Positions 6,701 through 14,115 of a DNA stretch of 14,173 nucleotides are shown here, piece after piece; the first letter of the stretch is position 1; the number at the start of each line of letters is the position of its first letter. The notes beneath the pieces are model-generated. The model saw only the letters and a program-made list of their open reading frames with translations, made no database searches and was not told the origin of the DNA. The stretch lies in contig VSNE01000034.1 of assembly GCA_009774155.1 (NCBI GenBank), forward strand, positions 1 to 14,173, read 5' to 3'. The DNA comes from Lachnospiraceae bacterium (lineage in GTDB: Bacteria > Bacillota > Clostridia > Lachnospirales > Lachnospiraceae). The translations under genes were made by a program, and so were the position numbers.

Positions 6701-7368
6701 TCTGCCTTCAGCTCCTTCAGCACCGCGTCCGCCCCGGCAAAATCACTCCAGGATGCACCTTCCGGAACCTCATACATAGCCGCGCACTCCCTCAGCCACC
6801 GAACCGGCTGAGGACTGGCAACCGCGTATTCATAGAGCTGAAGAATTAGTTCTGCAAGCCCGTTTCCCCGGTTGCCGCTGCCGTAGCTCTCCGCAAACCG
6901 CAAAAACTCCGGAGTCCTTTCCTTATGGGCCTCTTCCAGAATTTCATCCGCAATATCCTGCTTCAGAAGACGCATCTCTCCCTCATCCGCAATCCGGAAA
7001 TTCGGATTCAAGTCAATTGTATGAAAATAGTTCCGGATTACATACAGGCAGAATCCGTGGATCGTCGTAATCTGCGCCCGGGAAACCAGAGCCTCCTGTC
7101 TTTGAAGCCACTCATTATCCGGTTCCTCTAAGAGACGCTCAGAGAGAGCTTTTCCAATCCGCTCCCTCATTTCCGAGGCTGCCGCCTTTGTGAAGGTCGT
7201 GATCAGCAGCCGGTCCACGTCCACACGCCGCTCCGGATCTGTAACTAAAGCAAGAATCCGTTCCACCAATACAGCCGTCTTTCCGGAGCCTGCCGCTGCA
7301 GAAACCAGAAGATTTTTATCTCTTGTATTAATAACCCTTCTCTGATCATCAGTCCATGCTACACTCAC
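3799..7368 (-). CDS. addA: ATP-dependent helicase/nuclease subunit A (AddA)
   Basis: AddA is the UvrD-like helicase plus nuclease subunit of AddAB. With AddB it unwinds and resects double-strand DNA ends, responds to Chi, and prepares 3' single strands for RecA. The 1189-aa length is normal. Visible motifs are Q-motif TDDQ (Q9), Walker A SAAAGSGKT with K30, motif Ia TTFTKAAASEMRERI (about 54-68), Walker B VDEYQDSN (D402/E403), motif III MVGDVKQSIYRFR (D433), motif IV LHQNFRSR, motif V SIHHSKGLEF (G787) and motif VI YVAMTRARE (M860). The C-terminal RecB-like nuclease carries LDYKTD (D1138, K1140). All key residues are present, so both activities should be intact. The start is GTG, overlapping the addB stop as GTGA, with AGGAGGA immediately upstream inside addB; this implies translational coupling. 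It is the last gene of the minus-strand operon. Confidence 0.95.
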   Translation of the reverse strand: MSVAWTDDQRRVINTRDKNLLVSAAAGSGKTAVLVERILALVTDPERRVDVDRLLITTFTKAAASEMRERIGKALSERLLEEPDNEWLQRQEALVSRAQITTIHGFCLYVIRNYFHTIDLNPNFRIADEGEMRLLKQDIADEILEEAHKERTPEFLRFAESYGSGNRGNGLAELILQLYEYAVASPQPVRWLRECAAMYEVPEGASWSDFAGADAVLKELKAEAGDCLKQIRRAEMIALSPSGPLPYEEALRSDEDFLVSLMECGSIEEFEETATEVRWQRLPSRRSKAMAEADDALCGQVMQIRNDVKDACKALVKQYFSLSGEAVMEQMRRTGGNVRTYVELTLRFMERLEEKKRKQNILDFSDQEHLALRILTREEDGELVPSEAADVFADYFAEIMVDEYQDSNLVQEAILNSICGKRRGRDNRFMVGDVKQSIYRFRRAEPGLFLQKYSLYEDGEEGIRIDLHQNFRSRTEVLRPVNEIFERIMRRELGGIDYDEAAVLRAGASYPENEACEAELLLLSQEEWEELRPECSWTKQEAEAHLIAARIRRMLAEDQVSDKGGLRQITPGDIVILLRTMSGWSETFVRVLQEEGIPASAQSREGYFGTMEVEILLSYLKVLDNPTQEIPLAAAMHSMLGRFTSEEMAMIKAAFPEEGYAGACRRYLEDGPDEELRRRLSVFYGQIERYRRQAACTSIHELLWQILTETGFLDEVCALPGGEQRLANVEMLLQKAQDYEKISYHGLFHFIRYIERMQKYQMDFGEADISGAGKAAVRIMSIHHSKGLEFPVVFAAGMGKSFNRQESRDKAVFHNKYGIGLDYVDLESRMRRPTLLKQFIRRQNLLDSLGEELRILYVAMTRAREKLILTGMAKERLLSEPGADGEEKPLFLQMAGADCCLEWVLSGRSAQGSSLRRVRASLEEIVKNAVQEQIESALSRDDMQKVIWFGSRDAELYDQVKNCLSWEYSWNQEQRTKQKYSVTELKKLRIQEESDGGEELYPESDIIPLIPQFIEKTEEKSGAARGTIYHTIMEWMDFSDMTELPQVEEELLRLVELGKVTEEEKNAVRPSDFLRFAESRLAVRMQKAKERGELFRERPFVIGLPGTEVDASASGEPVLIQGIIDAFFYEDDEIVVLDYKTDRVLRAEELAEKYRTQLEYYEKALQMTTGKRVKERLIYSFALGRVIPV

Positions 7369-10300
7369 GCTTCTTCCTCCTCCAGCCTTCTCCAGATTTC
7401 TGTCTTATCCAGGGGGCGCAGCCTCCGCTTCTCACAGCCCTCCACCTTTCGGTCAAAGCCGCACACACTATGATATCTGCAGAGTCTGCACGCATCCTCG
7501 TCTCCCAGCTCGTAAGGCTGTATGCTGATATCCCCTTTTAAAATCCGTTCTCCATACTCTGAAAGCTTCTTCTGCACATGCCCTGACAGCCGCCGGAACT
7601 GTTCCTCATCCGCTACGGATGAGGCCGACGTATAGCCGCCGTCCTTCTTAAGCCGGACAGGCAGGATATCTGAACTGACTGTCATCTCCTTATCCATCAT
7701 AGAGATAATCTCTCTGTCCCCATTCACCAGCCCGTTCCAGGCCAGCTCCTTAAGCATCCGCTGCTGCAAGGTCTCCGGTTCCCCGTAATCCAGCATAGGA
7801 TCTTCAATATGATAGTAAAACATCCCCGCCGGGCGCGCCTCCTGCCCCTGCTTCCTTGTCTCCATGTCCATCGCCGCATTCAGATAGACCACAAGCTGAA
7901 GCTGCAAACCATAATAGATACTGGTCAGATCGAATCTGGCGCTCCCGCTCTTATAATCGATCACACGCACATAGGTCCGCCCCTCCTCCCTGCACACGTC
8001 AATCCGGTCAATCCGTCCCCGGAGGCGCATTCTCTCATCCTCGGACAAAAGCATCGTGACACTGGGGAGCTGCTCCAGATTCCGGAAGGAAACCTCCGTC
8101 TCCTCCGGAAAAAACGCTCCCTTCTGAAGCTGTCTCAAGACTGCCCATGCCGTCCTCCTTCCGATACGGCGCATCCGCTCCAGCACATACTGATCCTGCG
8201 CCCGGTCCGAAAGCGTCTGAACCGCATAATCCTCCATAGCATGCTCCAGCGCTTCCTCCATCCACTGATCCCTTTTCTCATCCGGAACATGAAACCAGCC
8301 ATAGGGACCATGCTCCACCGCATCAAAAAAATATTTCAGCGCTCCATGAAATACATTTCCCATATCCACAGCCTCCAGGCCATAAATCTCACGCTCTGAA
8401 AGCTGCAGACCATACTGTAAAAAATGCGAGTAGGCACAGGCCGCAAACTGTTCCAGCCTCGTTACGCTGCCCTCCAGAAGCGTCCCGTACAACGCGCGGG
8501 CTACCGCCCGGCCAATCCTGCTCTCACGGTTCATAAAGCACACGGCATCCATCAGTCTTTGAAGCTTATCCTGCCATTCTGTCTGTTCCGCAAACCATCG
8601 AACCAGCGCTTTCTGCTGTCTGTCAGCCGTCTGCGCGCGCATGGCCTTCAATGCCTCTGTCAGTTCCCGGATGCTGCCGCAGGGCGTTACCAGCCGATCC
8701 AAAGAAGATTTCTGCGCATTGGTCAATACAGGCACCTCCGGGAAAAGCTGCTGCACCTGGGCAATAAGCCAGGACGCGCGCAGCGCATTTCCGTCCGCAT
8801 CCGCCAGACTCCAGCTAAGATACAGCTTTTCGGACGGCTTCGTCATATTTAAATAAATATAGAATTTCTGGATATAAGTCTCCTGTCTGGAGGTAGGAGC
8901 CAGCTCCACCTGCTGCTCGGACAAAAGCTCCCTGTCCATCTCGGACAAAATGCCGCCCCGGCTCTTATCCTTGGGCACGCTGCCCTCATTGACTCCCGCA
9001 AAAAAAAGCACCTTGATGTCCTTCAGACGGCTTCGTTCCATATCTCCGACCACCACCTGATCTGTCCCGGCCGGAATCATACCGACCTTCATCTCCGATA
9101 AGCCTGCATCCAGAAGCTCCGCATATTCCGAAAGCGGCATACGGCAGTCTCCCAAAAGCATGACCAGCTTGTCAAACAGGTCCATAACCATACCGTAAAT
9201 CTGCGCATACTCTCTCGCCTGGGAATAATCCCCTGCGGCCTCGAACCGCTCCTCATACTCCTTTAACTGTCTCTGGATTTCCAGGCCGGACAGGTAATCA
9301 TAAACAGCTCTTGTCATTCCCCCGGTATCCGTTTTCTTATCCTTCAGAACTGCCCGCAGCTCCATAAGGCCCTGTATTGCCTTTTCCCGCAATCTATTCA
9401 GCTCCTGAAGGGCTTCCTCATCCATTCCCTTCAAAGGCCGCTTCCACTCCCGTCTCCAGCCTGAACATCCGCGCACGCCCCTGGCAATCACATAGTTTTC
9501 CAGACGATCTGTTTCTTCCAATGATACGCCCGTCATTCCGCTTCTCAGCAGCCGGAACATGGCTTCATAGGTAAAATCCTCCTGTATCACGGCCAGAAGA
9601 GCGCGCAGAAATTCCACAAACGGATTTTTCAGCACGTCCTTTTTCCGGTCAATAAAGCCAGGAACCCCCAGCCTGGAAAAGACTTGTTCCATCAGTATTC
9701 CATAGGTCTCCAGATTCCCGGTCACCACCGCCATATCCCGGTAACGCAGATGCTCATCCCGGACAAGTCTCTGAATCTCCCGTCCGATTGCTTCTGCCTC
9801 AGACCGGGGCGTATGGGCCGCATAGAGCTTCACTTCCTCTGTTTTCTGCCCCCAGAATTCCTTTCCATGACGGAAAATATGAGATTCCAGAAAGTAAAGT
9901 GCCGGAGCATTGCAGAAACGGCGCTTCCCTGCCTCCTTCAATATGACCGGAGGACGCAGCTCTATATTTGCTTCTTCTGCCAGACGCGCAAGACCGGCCA
10001 CCGTCTTCTTCGTCATGTGGAATAACTGATATTCCGCATTCAGCGCAAAGGGATTCTCCTCCCCGTCCATGGTCAGCGTTATATATACATCCTCCGACAG
10101 CGCCAGCAGCTTTTTCAAAAGACTTAGCTGTACCGGCGTAAAGCCAGTGTATCCGTCCAGCACGATAACGCTTCCGCGGACGGAGGCGGATTCCTCCACC
10201 GTTTTCTCCAGCGCTCCTAAAAGCTCCTCTGCAGTCAGATAAGTCCCCTCCAGATATTTCTGAAAGCTGTCATAGATAATCTTCATATCCTTCAGCTTAT

Positions 10301-10760
10301 AGTAAAGCTGCGGATTTTCCAGATTCTGCTCCATCATTTCGGAAATCTGTTCTGTTGTCACATGGTACTGCGTAAACTCGGAGATTAAAGATTTTACCTC
10401 GGAAATATATCCCAGCTTTTTTAAATTCCCTCCAAGAAGCGTCAGCTCGTCCTTTTTCTCCTCTGCCAGACGTCTTAAAATCAGATTTTTTCCTGTGTCC
10501 TCCAGAATCCTCCGATGCTCTCCTCCCACCTCATCAAACACCTTATGGGCCAGACGTTCAAAGCTCAGCACGTCAATATTCATGATCCCGCGGCGGGGAT
10601 GCATCATAACCAGGTCCTTCTGGGTCTGCATCGTAAATTGCTCCGGTACAATGACCAGAAACTGTTTCCCCGGATTTTCCTCCGATTCTTTTATTATCTT
10701 TTCAAATATGTAATGGGATTTTCCGGCTCCGGAATTTCCCAGAATCAACTGCAGCGGCAT
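7365..10760 (-). CDS. addB: ATP-dependent nuclease subunit B (AddB)
   Basis: AddB is the partner of AddA: it supplies the second nuclease domain and an iron-sulfur cluster that stabilises it. The 1131-aa length fits the family (B. subtilis about 1166). The N-terminus has the Walker A LILGNSGAGKS with K14, while the rest of the helicase motifs are degenerate, as usual in AddB. The nuclease motif VIDYKSGS has D935 and K937. Four cysteines match the 4Fe-4S pattern: C775 in FAACAYSHF, and C1091, C1094 and C1100 in ACRLCRYHSVCGF near the C-terminus. The ATG at 10760 follows AGGGGGAAAACAG, a good ribosome-binding site. The gene lies 72 bases after tcdA and overlaps addA by four bases. The 72-base gap holds a small GC-rich stem (10798-10803/10809-10814) without a T-run on the minus strand, so transcription probably continues through it. 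Confidence 0.95.
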   Translation of the reverse strand: MPLQLILGNSGAGKSHYIFEKIIKESEENPGKQFLVIVPEQFTMQTQKDLVMMHPRRGIMNIDVLSFERLAHKVFDEVGGEHRRILEDTGKNLILRRLAEEKKDELTLLGGNLKKLGYISEVKSLISEFTQYHVTTEQISEMMEQNLENPQLYYKLKDMKIIYDSFQKYLEGTYLTAEELLGALEKTVEESASVRGSVIVLDGYTGFTPVQLSLLKKLLALSEDVYITLTMDGEENPFALNAEYQLFHMTKKTVAGLARLAEEANIELRPPVILKEAGKRRFCNAPALYFLESHIFRHGKEFWGQKTEEVKLYAAHTPRSEAEAIGREIQRLVRDEHLRYRDMAVVTGNLETYGILMEQVFSRLGVPGFIDRKKDVLKNPFVEFLRALLAVIQEDFTYEAMFRLLRSGMTGVSLEETDRLENYVIARGVRGCSGWRREWKRPLKGMDEEALQELNRLREKAIQGLMELRAVLKDKKTDTGGMTRAVYDYLSGLEIQRQLKEYEERFEAAGDYSQAREYAQIYGMVMDLFDKLVMLLGDCRMPLSEYAELLDAGLSEMKVGMIPAGTDQVVVGDMERSRLKDIKVLFFAGVNEGSVPKDKSRGGILSEMDRELLSEQQVELAPTSRQETYIQKFYIYLNMTKPSEKLYLSWSLADADGNALRASWLIAQVQQLFPEVPVLTNAQKSSLDRLVTPCGSIRELTEALKAMRAQTADRQQKALVRWFAEQTEWQDKLQRLMDAVCFMNRESRIGRAVARALYGTLLEGSVTRLEQFAACAYSHFLQYGLQLSEREIYGLEAVDMGNVFHGALKYFFDAVEHGPYGWFHVPDEKRDQWMEEALEHAMEDYAVQTLSDRAQDQYVLERMRRIGRRTAWAVLRQLQKGAFFPEETEVSFRNLEQLPSVTMLLSEDERMRLRGRIDRIDVCREEGRTYVRVIDYKSGSARFDLTSIYYGLQLQLVVYLNAAMDMETRKQGQEARPAGMFYYHIEDPMLDYGEPETLQQRMLKELAWNGLVNGDREIISMMDKEMTVSSDILPVRLKKDGGYTSASSVADEEQFRRLSGHVQKKLSEYGERILKGDISIQPYELGDEDACRLCRYHSVCGFDRKVEGCEKRRLRPLDKTEIWRRLEEEEA

Positions 10761-10832
10761 CTGTTTTCCCCCTGTTTTATCAACTGCCCGGCCTGTGGGC
10801 TGCCCGCAGCAGCCTCCTTTTACTTCCTGTTA

Positions 10833-11564
10833 TTATGAAAGAATATCCCGCACCACCTCGGACGCCAAAATCAGTCCGGCCGCTCCCGGCACAAATGCCA
10901 TGCTGCCCGGCGTCACCCTCCGGCCGTCCTCCGGCAGAAGCTGCCGTTCCAAAGCCGCGGCAGCTTCTGTAGAATACACTACCTTAAGCTTTGGAATTCC
11001 TCTCTTTCTCAGTTCCCGACGCATGACTCTCGCCAGCGGGCAGATCTGCGTCTTATAAATATCTGTCACTGTGAATTTCGTCGGGTCCAGCTTATTGCCG
11101 GCGCCCATAGCGCTGATTACCGGCGTTCCCGTCCGGTAACAGCTCTCCGCCAGCGCAAGCTTTCCGGATACTGTATCAATGGCATCCACCACATAATCAT
11201 AATCCTCAAAATGAAATGCATGCACATTTTCCGGAAGCAAAAAACATTCCCGGGTCTCAACAACTGTCTCAGGACAGATATCCGCAATCCGCGCTTTCAT
11301 CACCTGTGTCTTATACTTTCCGATTGTGCTCCGAAGAGCGATAATCTGACGGTTCAGGTTGCTTTCGCTTACCAGATCATTGTCCACCAGAAGAAGGAAG
11401 CCCACTCCGCTTCTTGCCAGCGCCTCCACTGCATAGCCGCCCACTCCGCCCACTCCGAATACTGCTACCCTTGATTTCCGAAGTCTCTCCAGCCCGGCTT
11501 CCCCGATCAGAAGCTCTGTCCTTGCAAATGTCTCATTTCTATATTTATATTCATTTTCACCCAT
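10833..11564 (-). CDS. tcdA: tRNA threonylcarbamoyladenosine dehydratase (TcdA-like, ThiF/E1 family)
   Basis: TcdA (E. coli YgdL/CsdL) uses ATP to cyclise t6A at position 37 of ANN-decoding tRNAs into ct6A, which improves decoding. The 243-aa product begins with a short YRNETFARTELLIGEAGL segment typical of the family. It then has the nucleotide-binding loop VAVFGVGGVGGYA (33-45), the acidic LLLVDNDLV (D61/D63) and the ATP-contacting SNLNRQ (N71-R72). The segment GAGNKLDPTKFTVTDIYKT and CPLARVMRRELRKRG is diagnostic for TcdA against MoeB or ThiF, as is the absence of the zinc CxxC pairs of those proteins. Its start overlaps the end of larE by eight bases and lacks a strong ribosome-binding site, so it is probably translated by coupling. 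A partner sulfur acceptor such as CsdE is not visible here. Confidence 0.88.
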   Translation of the reverse strand: MGENEYKYRNETFARTELLIGEAGLERLRKSRVAVFGVGGVGGYAVEALARSGVGFLLLVDNDLVSESNLNRQIIALRSTIGKYKTQVMKARIADICPETVVETRECFLLPENVHAFHFEDYDYVVDAIDTVSGKLALAESCYRTGTPVISAMGAGNKLDPTKFTVTDIYKTQICPLARVMRRELRKRGIPKLKVVYSTEAAAALERQLLPEDGRRVTPGSMAFVPGAAGLILASEVVRDILS

Positions 11565-12384
11565 GCGTTTCCAATCCCTTATTCATGCTTCCGCTTCTGA
11601 AGCCGTTCAAATCCAGCGTCACATAGACAAATCCGAGAGCCGAAAGCCTTTCCTGCACCCTACGGTATATCTCCCCTTCCATCATCCGGGGAATATCCTC
11701 CTGCAAAAGCTCAATTCTGGCCATTCCTCCATGCATACGCACTCTCCTCTGAATAAATCCGAGCTTCGACAGATACTCCTCCGCCTGCTCTACCATTGTC
11801 ATTTTCTCCGGTGTAATCCTCTCTCCATAGGCAAAGCGGGAAGCAAGGCATGCCATAGACGGCTTTTTCCAGGCAGGAAGCCCAAGTCTTCTTGACATTT
11901 CCCGGATTTCTGCCTTCGTAAAGCCTGCGTCCTTCAGGGGACTTTTAATCCCTAGCTCCCTTAAGGCCCGAAGCCCCGGACGGTAATCCCCCTGGTCATC
12001 CAGATTGGAGCCCTCCAGCAGAGCCGGGCAGCCCTCTTCATCTGCAAGCGCAAGCATCCTTGTAAAAAGTGCTTTCTTGCACAAATAGCACCTGTCCGGC
12101 GGATTATCCGCAAAGCCTTCCACAGCAAATTCATCCATGTATTCGATCCGCTGCCGGATGCCGTATGTCCTGCAGAACTCCTTCGCCTCTGCAAGTTCCT
12201 TTTGGGGCACCGCATGTAAAGAAACGGTCAGCGCCAGCGCCCTGTCTCCCAGCGCCTCCCTGGCTGCATATAATAAAAAGACCGAATCCACTCCGCCGGA
12301 GAAAGCGACAGCCGCCTTCTCCTCCGAAGCAATTCGATCCTTCAACTGACCGTATTTTTCCTCCAGTCCGTTCTTTATTTCCAT
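11557..12384 (-). CDS. larE: ATP-dependent sulfur transferase LarE
   Basis: LarE adenylates and then sulfurates a pyridinium dicarboxylate mononucleotide during synthesis of the nickel-pincer nucleotide cofactor of lactate racemase-type enzymes. The 275-aa product has the PP-loop AVAFSGGVDSVFLLY (SGGVDS at 29-34), NPPDRCYLCKKALF with C99 and C102, LLEGSNLDDQGDYRPGLRA, and KPSMACLASR with C179, which aligns with the sacrificial sulfur-donor cysteine (Cys176 in Lactiplantibacillus LarE). Having all three cysteines resembles LarE proteins that hold a 4Fe-4S cluster and can work catalytically. I place the start at 12384 rather than 12405 because AGGAG sits seven bases before that ATG and overlaps the stop codon of the upstream gene. 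No larA, larB or larC is in the window, so a stand-alone or related sulfur-transfer role is possible. Confidence 0.87.
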   Translation of the reverse strand: MEIKNGLEEKYGQLKDRIASEEKAAVAFSGGVDSVFLLYAAREALGDRALALTVSLHAVPQKELAEAKEFCRTYGIRQRIEYMDEFAVEGFADNPPDRCYLCKKALFTRMLALADEEGCPALLEGSNLDDQGDYRPGLRALRELGIKSPLKDAGFTKAEIREMSRRLGLPAWKKPSMACLASRFAYGERITPEKMTMVEQAEEYLSKLGFIQRRVRMHGGMARIELLQEDIPRMMEGEIYRRVQERLSALGFVYVTLDLNGFRSGSMNKGLETHG

Positions 12385-12394
12385 AAAAAAACTC

Positions 12395-12973
12395 CTATGC
12401 CGCATATGCCGCAGCAGGCGCGCTCACCAAATAAACCATCGCTGCCAGAACCTGTGAGCATACTCTTGTGATATATTCACAGTCCTCCTCCACACTGTGC
12501 TGATTCTTCATATATTCCTGGTGGTTCTTCCGAATATAGGCTAAAATGTCCTCCACCGAAGCCAGCTTCCTCGTTGCCTCTTCATGAAAGACGGCATCCC
12601 CCTCCCGGATATAGGAACGAAGTCTGAACTTCAGATATTTTTCATACGCACAATGGTCCTTTAAATTACCCGGATAATGACTGTTGTGCGGAAATGTAAA
12701 ATAATCCGCAATGTAATGAAATACCTGGCCCAAATCAATCATATACCGTATAGAATCCGTCGATCTCTTACTTGTATCCTCTACCAGACGGCGAATCTTT
12801 TCTTCCACTATCTCAAATGTTTCATCATACTCATGGCGAACCGTCAGAAAGGACGGCCTGCAGTCCGGCAAAAGACTTCCCACATAAAAAGCTTTCCATC
12901 TGCGGCTTAGAACATCATTCTCCAAACCTTTCACCAAAAAACCTGCCAGTGAAATATGTGATTTTTTTCTCAT
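12395..12973 (-). CDS. Zinc-dependent phospholipase C family protein
   Basis: The 192-aa protein fits the zinc-dependent phospholipase C / S1-P1 nuclease-like helical fold. Likely metal ligands are visible in order: H6 (KSHISLA), D37 (GSLLPDC), H47 (VRHEYD), H86 and D90 (FHYIADYF), H96 (FPHNSHY), H107 and E111 (DHCAYEKY). It is smaller than secreted clostridial alpha-toxin, has no signal peptide and lacks a C-terminal lipid-binding domain, so it is probably a cytoplasmic member of unknown substrate, as is common in Lachnospiraceae, not a toxin. The ATG follows GGAGG with seven bases between. It is the first gene of the minus-strand operon, 10 bases before larE. Its last codons run into an Ala-rich tail. 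Confidence 0.75.
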   Translation of the reverse strand: MRKKSHISLAGFLVKGLENDVLSRRWKAFYVGSLLPDCRPSFLTVRHEYDETFEIVEEKIRRLVEDTSKRSTDSIRYMIDLGQVFHYIADYFTFPHNSHYPGNLKDHCAYEKYLKFRLRSYIREGDAVFHEEATRKLASVEDILAYIRKNHQEYMKNQHSVEEDCEYITRVCSQVLAAMVYLVSAPAAAYAA

Positions 12974-13021
12974 TCTGCATCCTCCATTGTTGAATACTCC
13001 CTAAACATCTAAATCGGAACC

Positions 13022-13030
13022 ATTGTAGCA
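13022..13030 (-). promoter_or_regulatory. Extended -10 promoter of the phospholipase-larE-tcdA-addBA operon
   Basis: On the minus strand TGCTACAAT (13022-13030) combines a TG extension with TACAAT, matching five of six positions of TATAAT. No good -35 is found at 16-18 bases. Transcription would start near 13015, about 42 bases before the first ATG. The intergenic region 12974-13086 is very AT-rich and holds nothing else convincing; in particular I see no GC-rich terminator for spoVAD, only weak A/T stems around 13055-13090. Confidence 0.5.
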
Positions 13031-13086
13031 CATTTTTTATGAGGATGCATTATTTTTTTATATTTAACAAAAATTTTCAAATATAT

Positions 13087-14115
13087 TTAACAGTGTTCCA
13101 ATACTACTCCATGGGCAATTCCCGGAATGGACTGTCCTTCGTTAAAGCTTACCTTGGACAAAAGCGCTCCGGTCGGCACTAAAAGCACGCGCTTCCATTC
13201 TCCGCGTTCCAGCTTCGGCAGAATATAGGCCGCCAGAGTTGCAGCCGCACAGCCGCAGCCGGAGCCGCCCGCATGGGTATCCTGCGTATCCGAATCAAAA
13301 ATCAGTATGCCGCAGTCGTCATGGACATTGTCCAGGTCTATCCCCCTCTCCAGCATCAGGTCTTTTAAAATCGTCTGTCCGATGCTTCCCAAATCCCCGG
13401 TAATAATCTGATCATAATCCTCCGGGGTTCTTCCATAATCCATCAAATGCTGGTAAATAGCGTCTGCCGCCGCAGGAGCCATGGCGGCTCCCATATGCAT
13501 GGAATCCTTTACCCCGTAATCCACCACCTTTCCTGTGGTAATTCCGGTGATACATACAGAGGATTCTCTGGCTGCTGCGGATTCTTTGGAGGCAAGTACA
13601 AAGGCCCCGGAACCAGTGACCGTCCAGGTAGTTGACAGGGGGCGCTGCCCGGCATATTCCAGGGGAAATCGAAACTCCTTTTCCGCACTGGCAAAATGGC
13701 TGGAGGTTACTGCCATGGCATACTCCGCATAGCCTGCATTCACTGTCATAGACGCAAGGCTCAGGCTTTCTCCGCAGGTAGAGCATGCCCCGTAGAGGCC
13801 GAACAGAGGAATCTGCAGCTCCATCAGCCCGTAGGAGGTGGCAATTCCCTGCGCCAGCAGGTCCCCGGCAAACAGATAACGGATCTGTTCCTCATTCATA
13901 CCTGCTTTTTCCATAGCCTTTTTTGCAGTTTGAAGCTGAAGCTCACTCTCGGCCTCCTCCCATGTATTTTTGCCGAATTTAGAGTCCTGCTCAATATGGT
14001 CAAAGAGATGGCCCAGGGGGCCGTCGCCTTCCTTTGAGCCCACAATAGATGCGGCTCCAATAATACGGGGCGGGTTGCTGTATTCAAGACTGGCACGTCC
14101 TTTCGTCTGAGTCAT
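13087..14115 (-). CDS. spoVAD: Stage V sporulation protein AD (SpoVAD)
   Basis: SpoVAD is the thiolase-fold, dipicolinic-acid-binding component of the SpoVA complex. It acts at the forespore inner membrane during DPA uptake in sporulation and DPA release in germination. The 342-aa length is standard. The sequence shows the thiolase-like blocks: ESELQLQTAKKAMEKAG (about 56-72), LFAGDLLAQ (81-89), FGLYGACSTCGESLSLA with C111 and C114 (105-121), TWTVTGSGAFVL (163-174), ITGDLGSIGQ and a C-terminal THAGGSGCGCAAATLAA. There is no signal or membrane segment, as expected. The ATG follows AAAGGAGT with nine to ten bases between. The gene is usually co-transcribed with spoVAC upstream and spoVAE downstream; the upstream side runs off the window and spoVAE does not follow. 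The 58 bases at the right edge (14116-14173) show only the ribosome-binding site; none of the frames there is recognisable as SpoVAC. Confidence 0.95.
   Translation of the reverse strand: MTQTKGRASLEYSNPPRIIGAASIVGSKEGDGPLGHLFDHIEQDSKFGKNTWEEAESELQLQTAKKAMEKAGMNEEQIRYLFAGDLLAQGIATSYGLMELQIPLFGLYGACSTCGESLSLASMTVNAGYAEYAMAVTSSHFASAEKEFRFPLEYAGQRPLSTTWTVTGSGAFVLASKESAAARESSVCITGITTGKVVDYGVKDSMHMGAAMAPAAADAIYQHLMDYGRTPEDYDQIITGDLGSIGQTILKDLMLERGIDLDNVHDDCGILIFDSDTQDTHAGGSGCGCAAATLAAYILPKLERGEWKRVLLVPTGALLSKVSFNEGQSIPGIAHGVVLEHC

Noticed and set aside
7809..8399. Plus-strand open frame (196 aa) antisense to addB
   Set aside because: It is opposite the addB nuclease region, Pro/His/Leu-rich as reverse-complement shadows of GC-rich genes usually are, with no ribosome-binding site.
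10798..10814. GC-rich stem in the tcdA-addB gap as a terminator
   Set aside because: On the minus strand the stem is followed by CACAGGCC rather than a T-run, so it should not stop transcription into addB.
12385..12405. Upstream ATG at 12405 as the start of larE
   Set aside because: It lies inside the last codons of the upstream gene without its own ribosome-binding site; AGGAG at 12391-12396 serves the ATG at 12384.
13035..13086. A/T stems after spoVAD as an intrinsic terminator or a direct-repeat element
   Set aside because: The pairing is short, all A/T and has no GC stem; such pairing is expected by chance in DNA of this composition.
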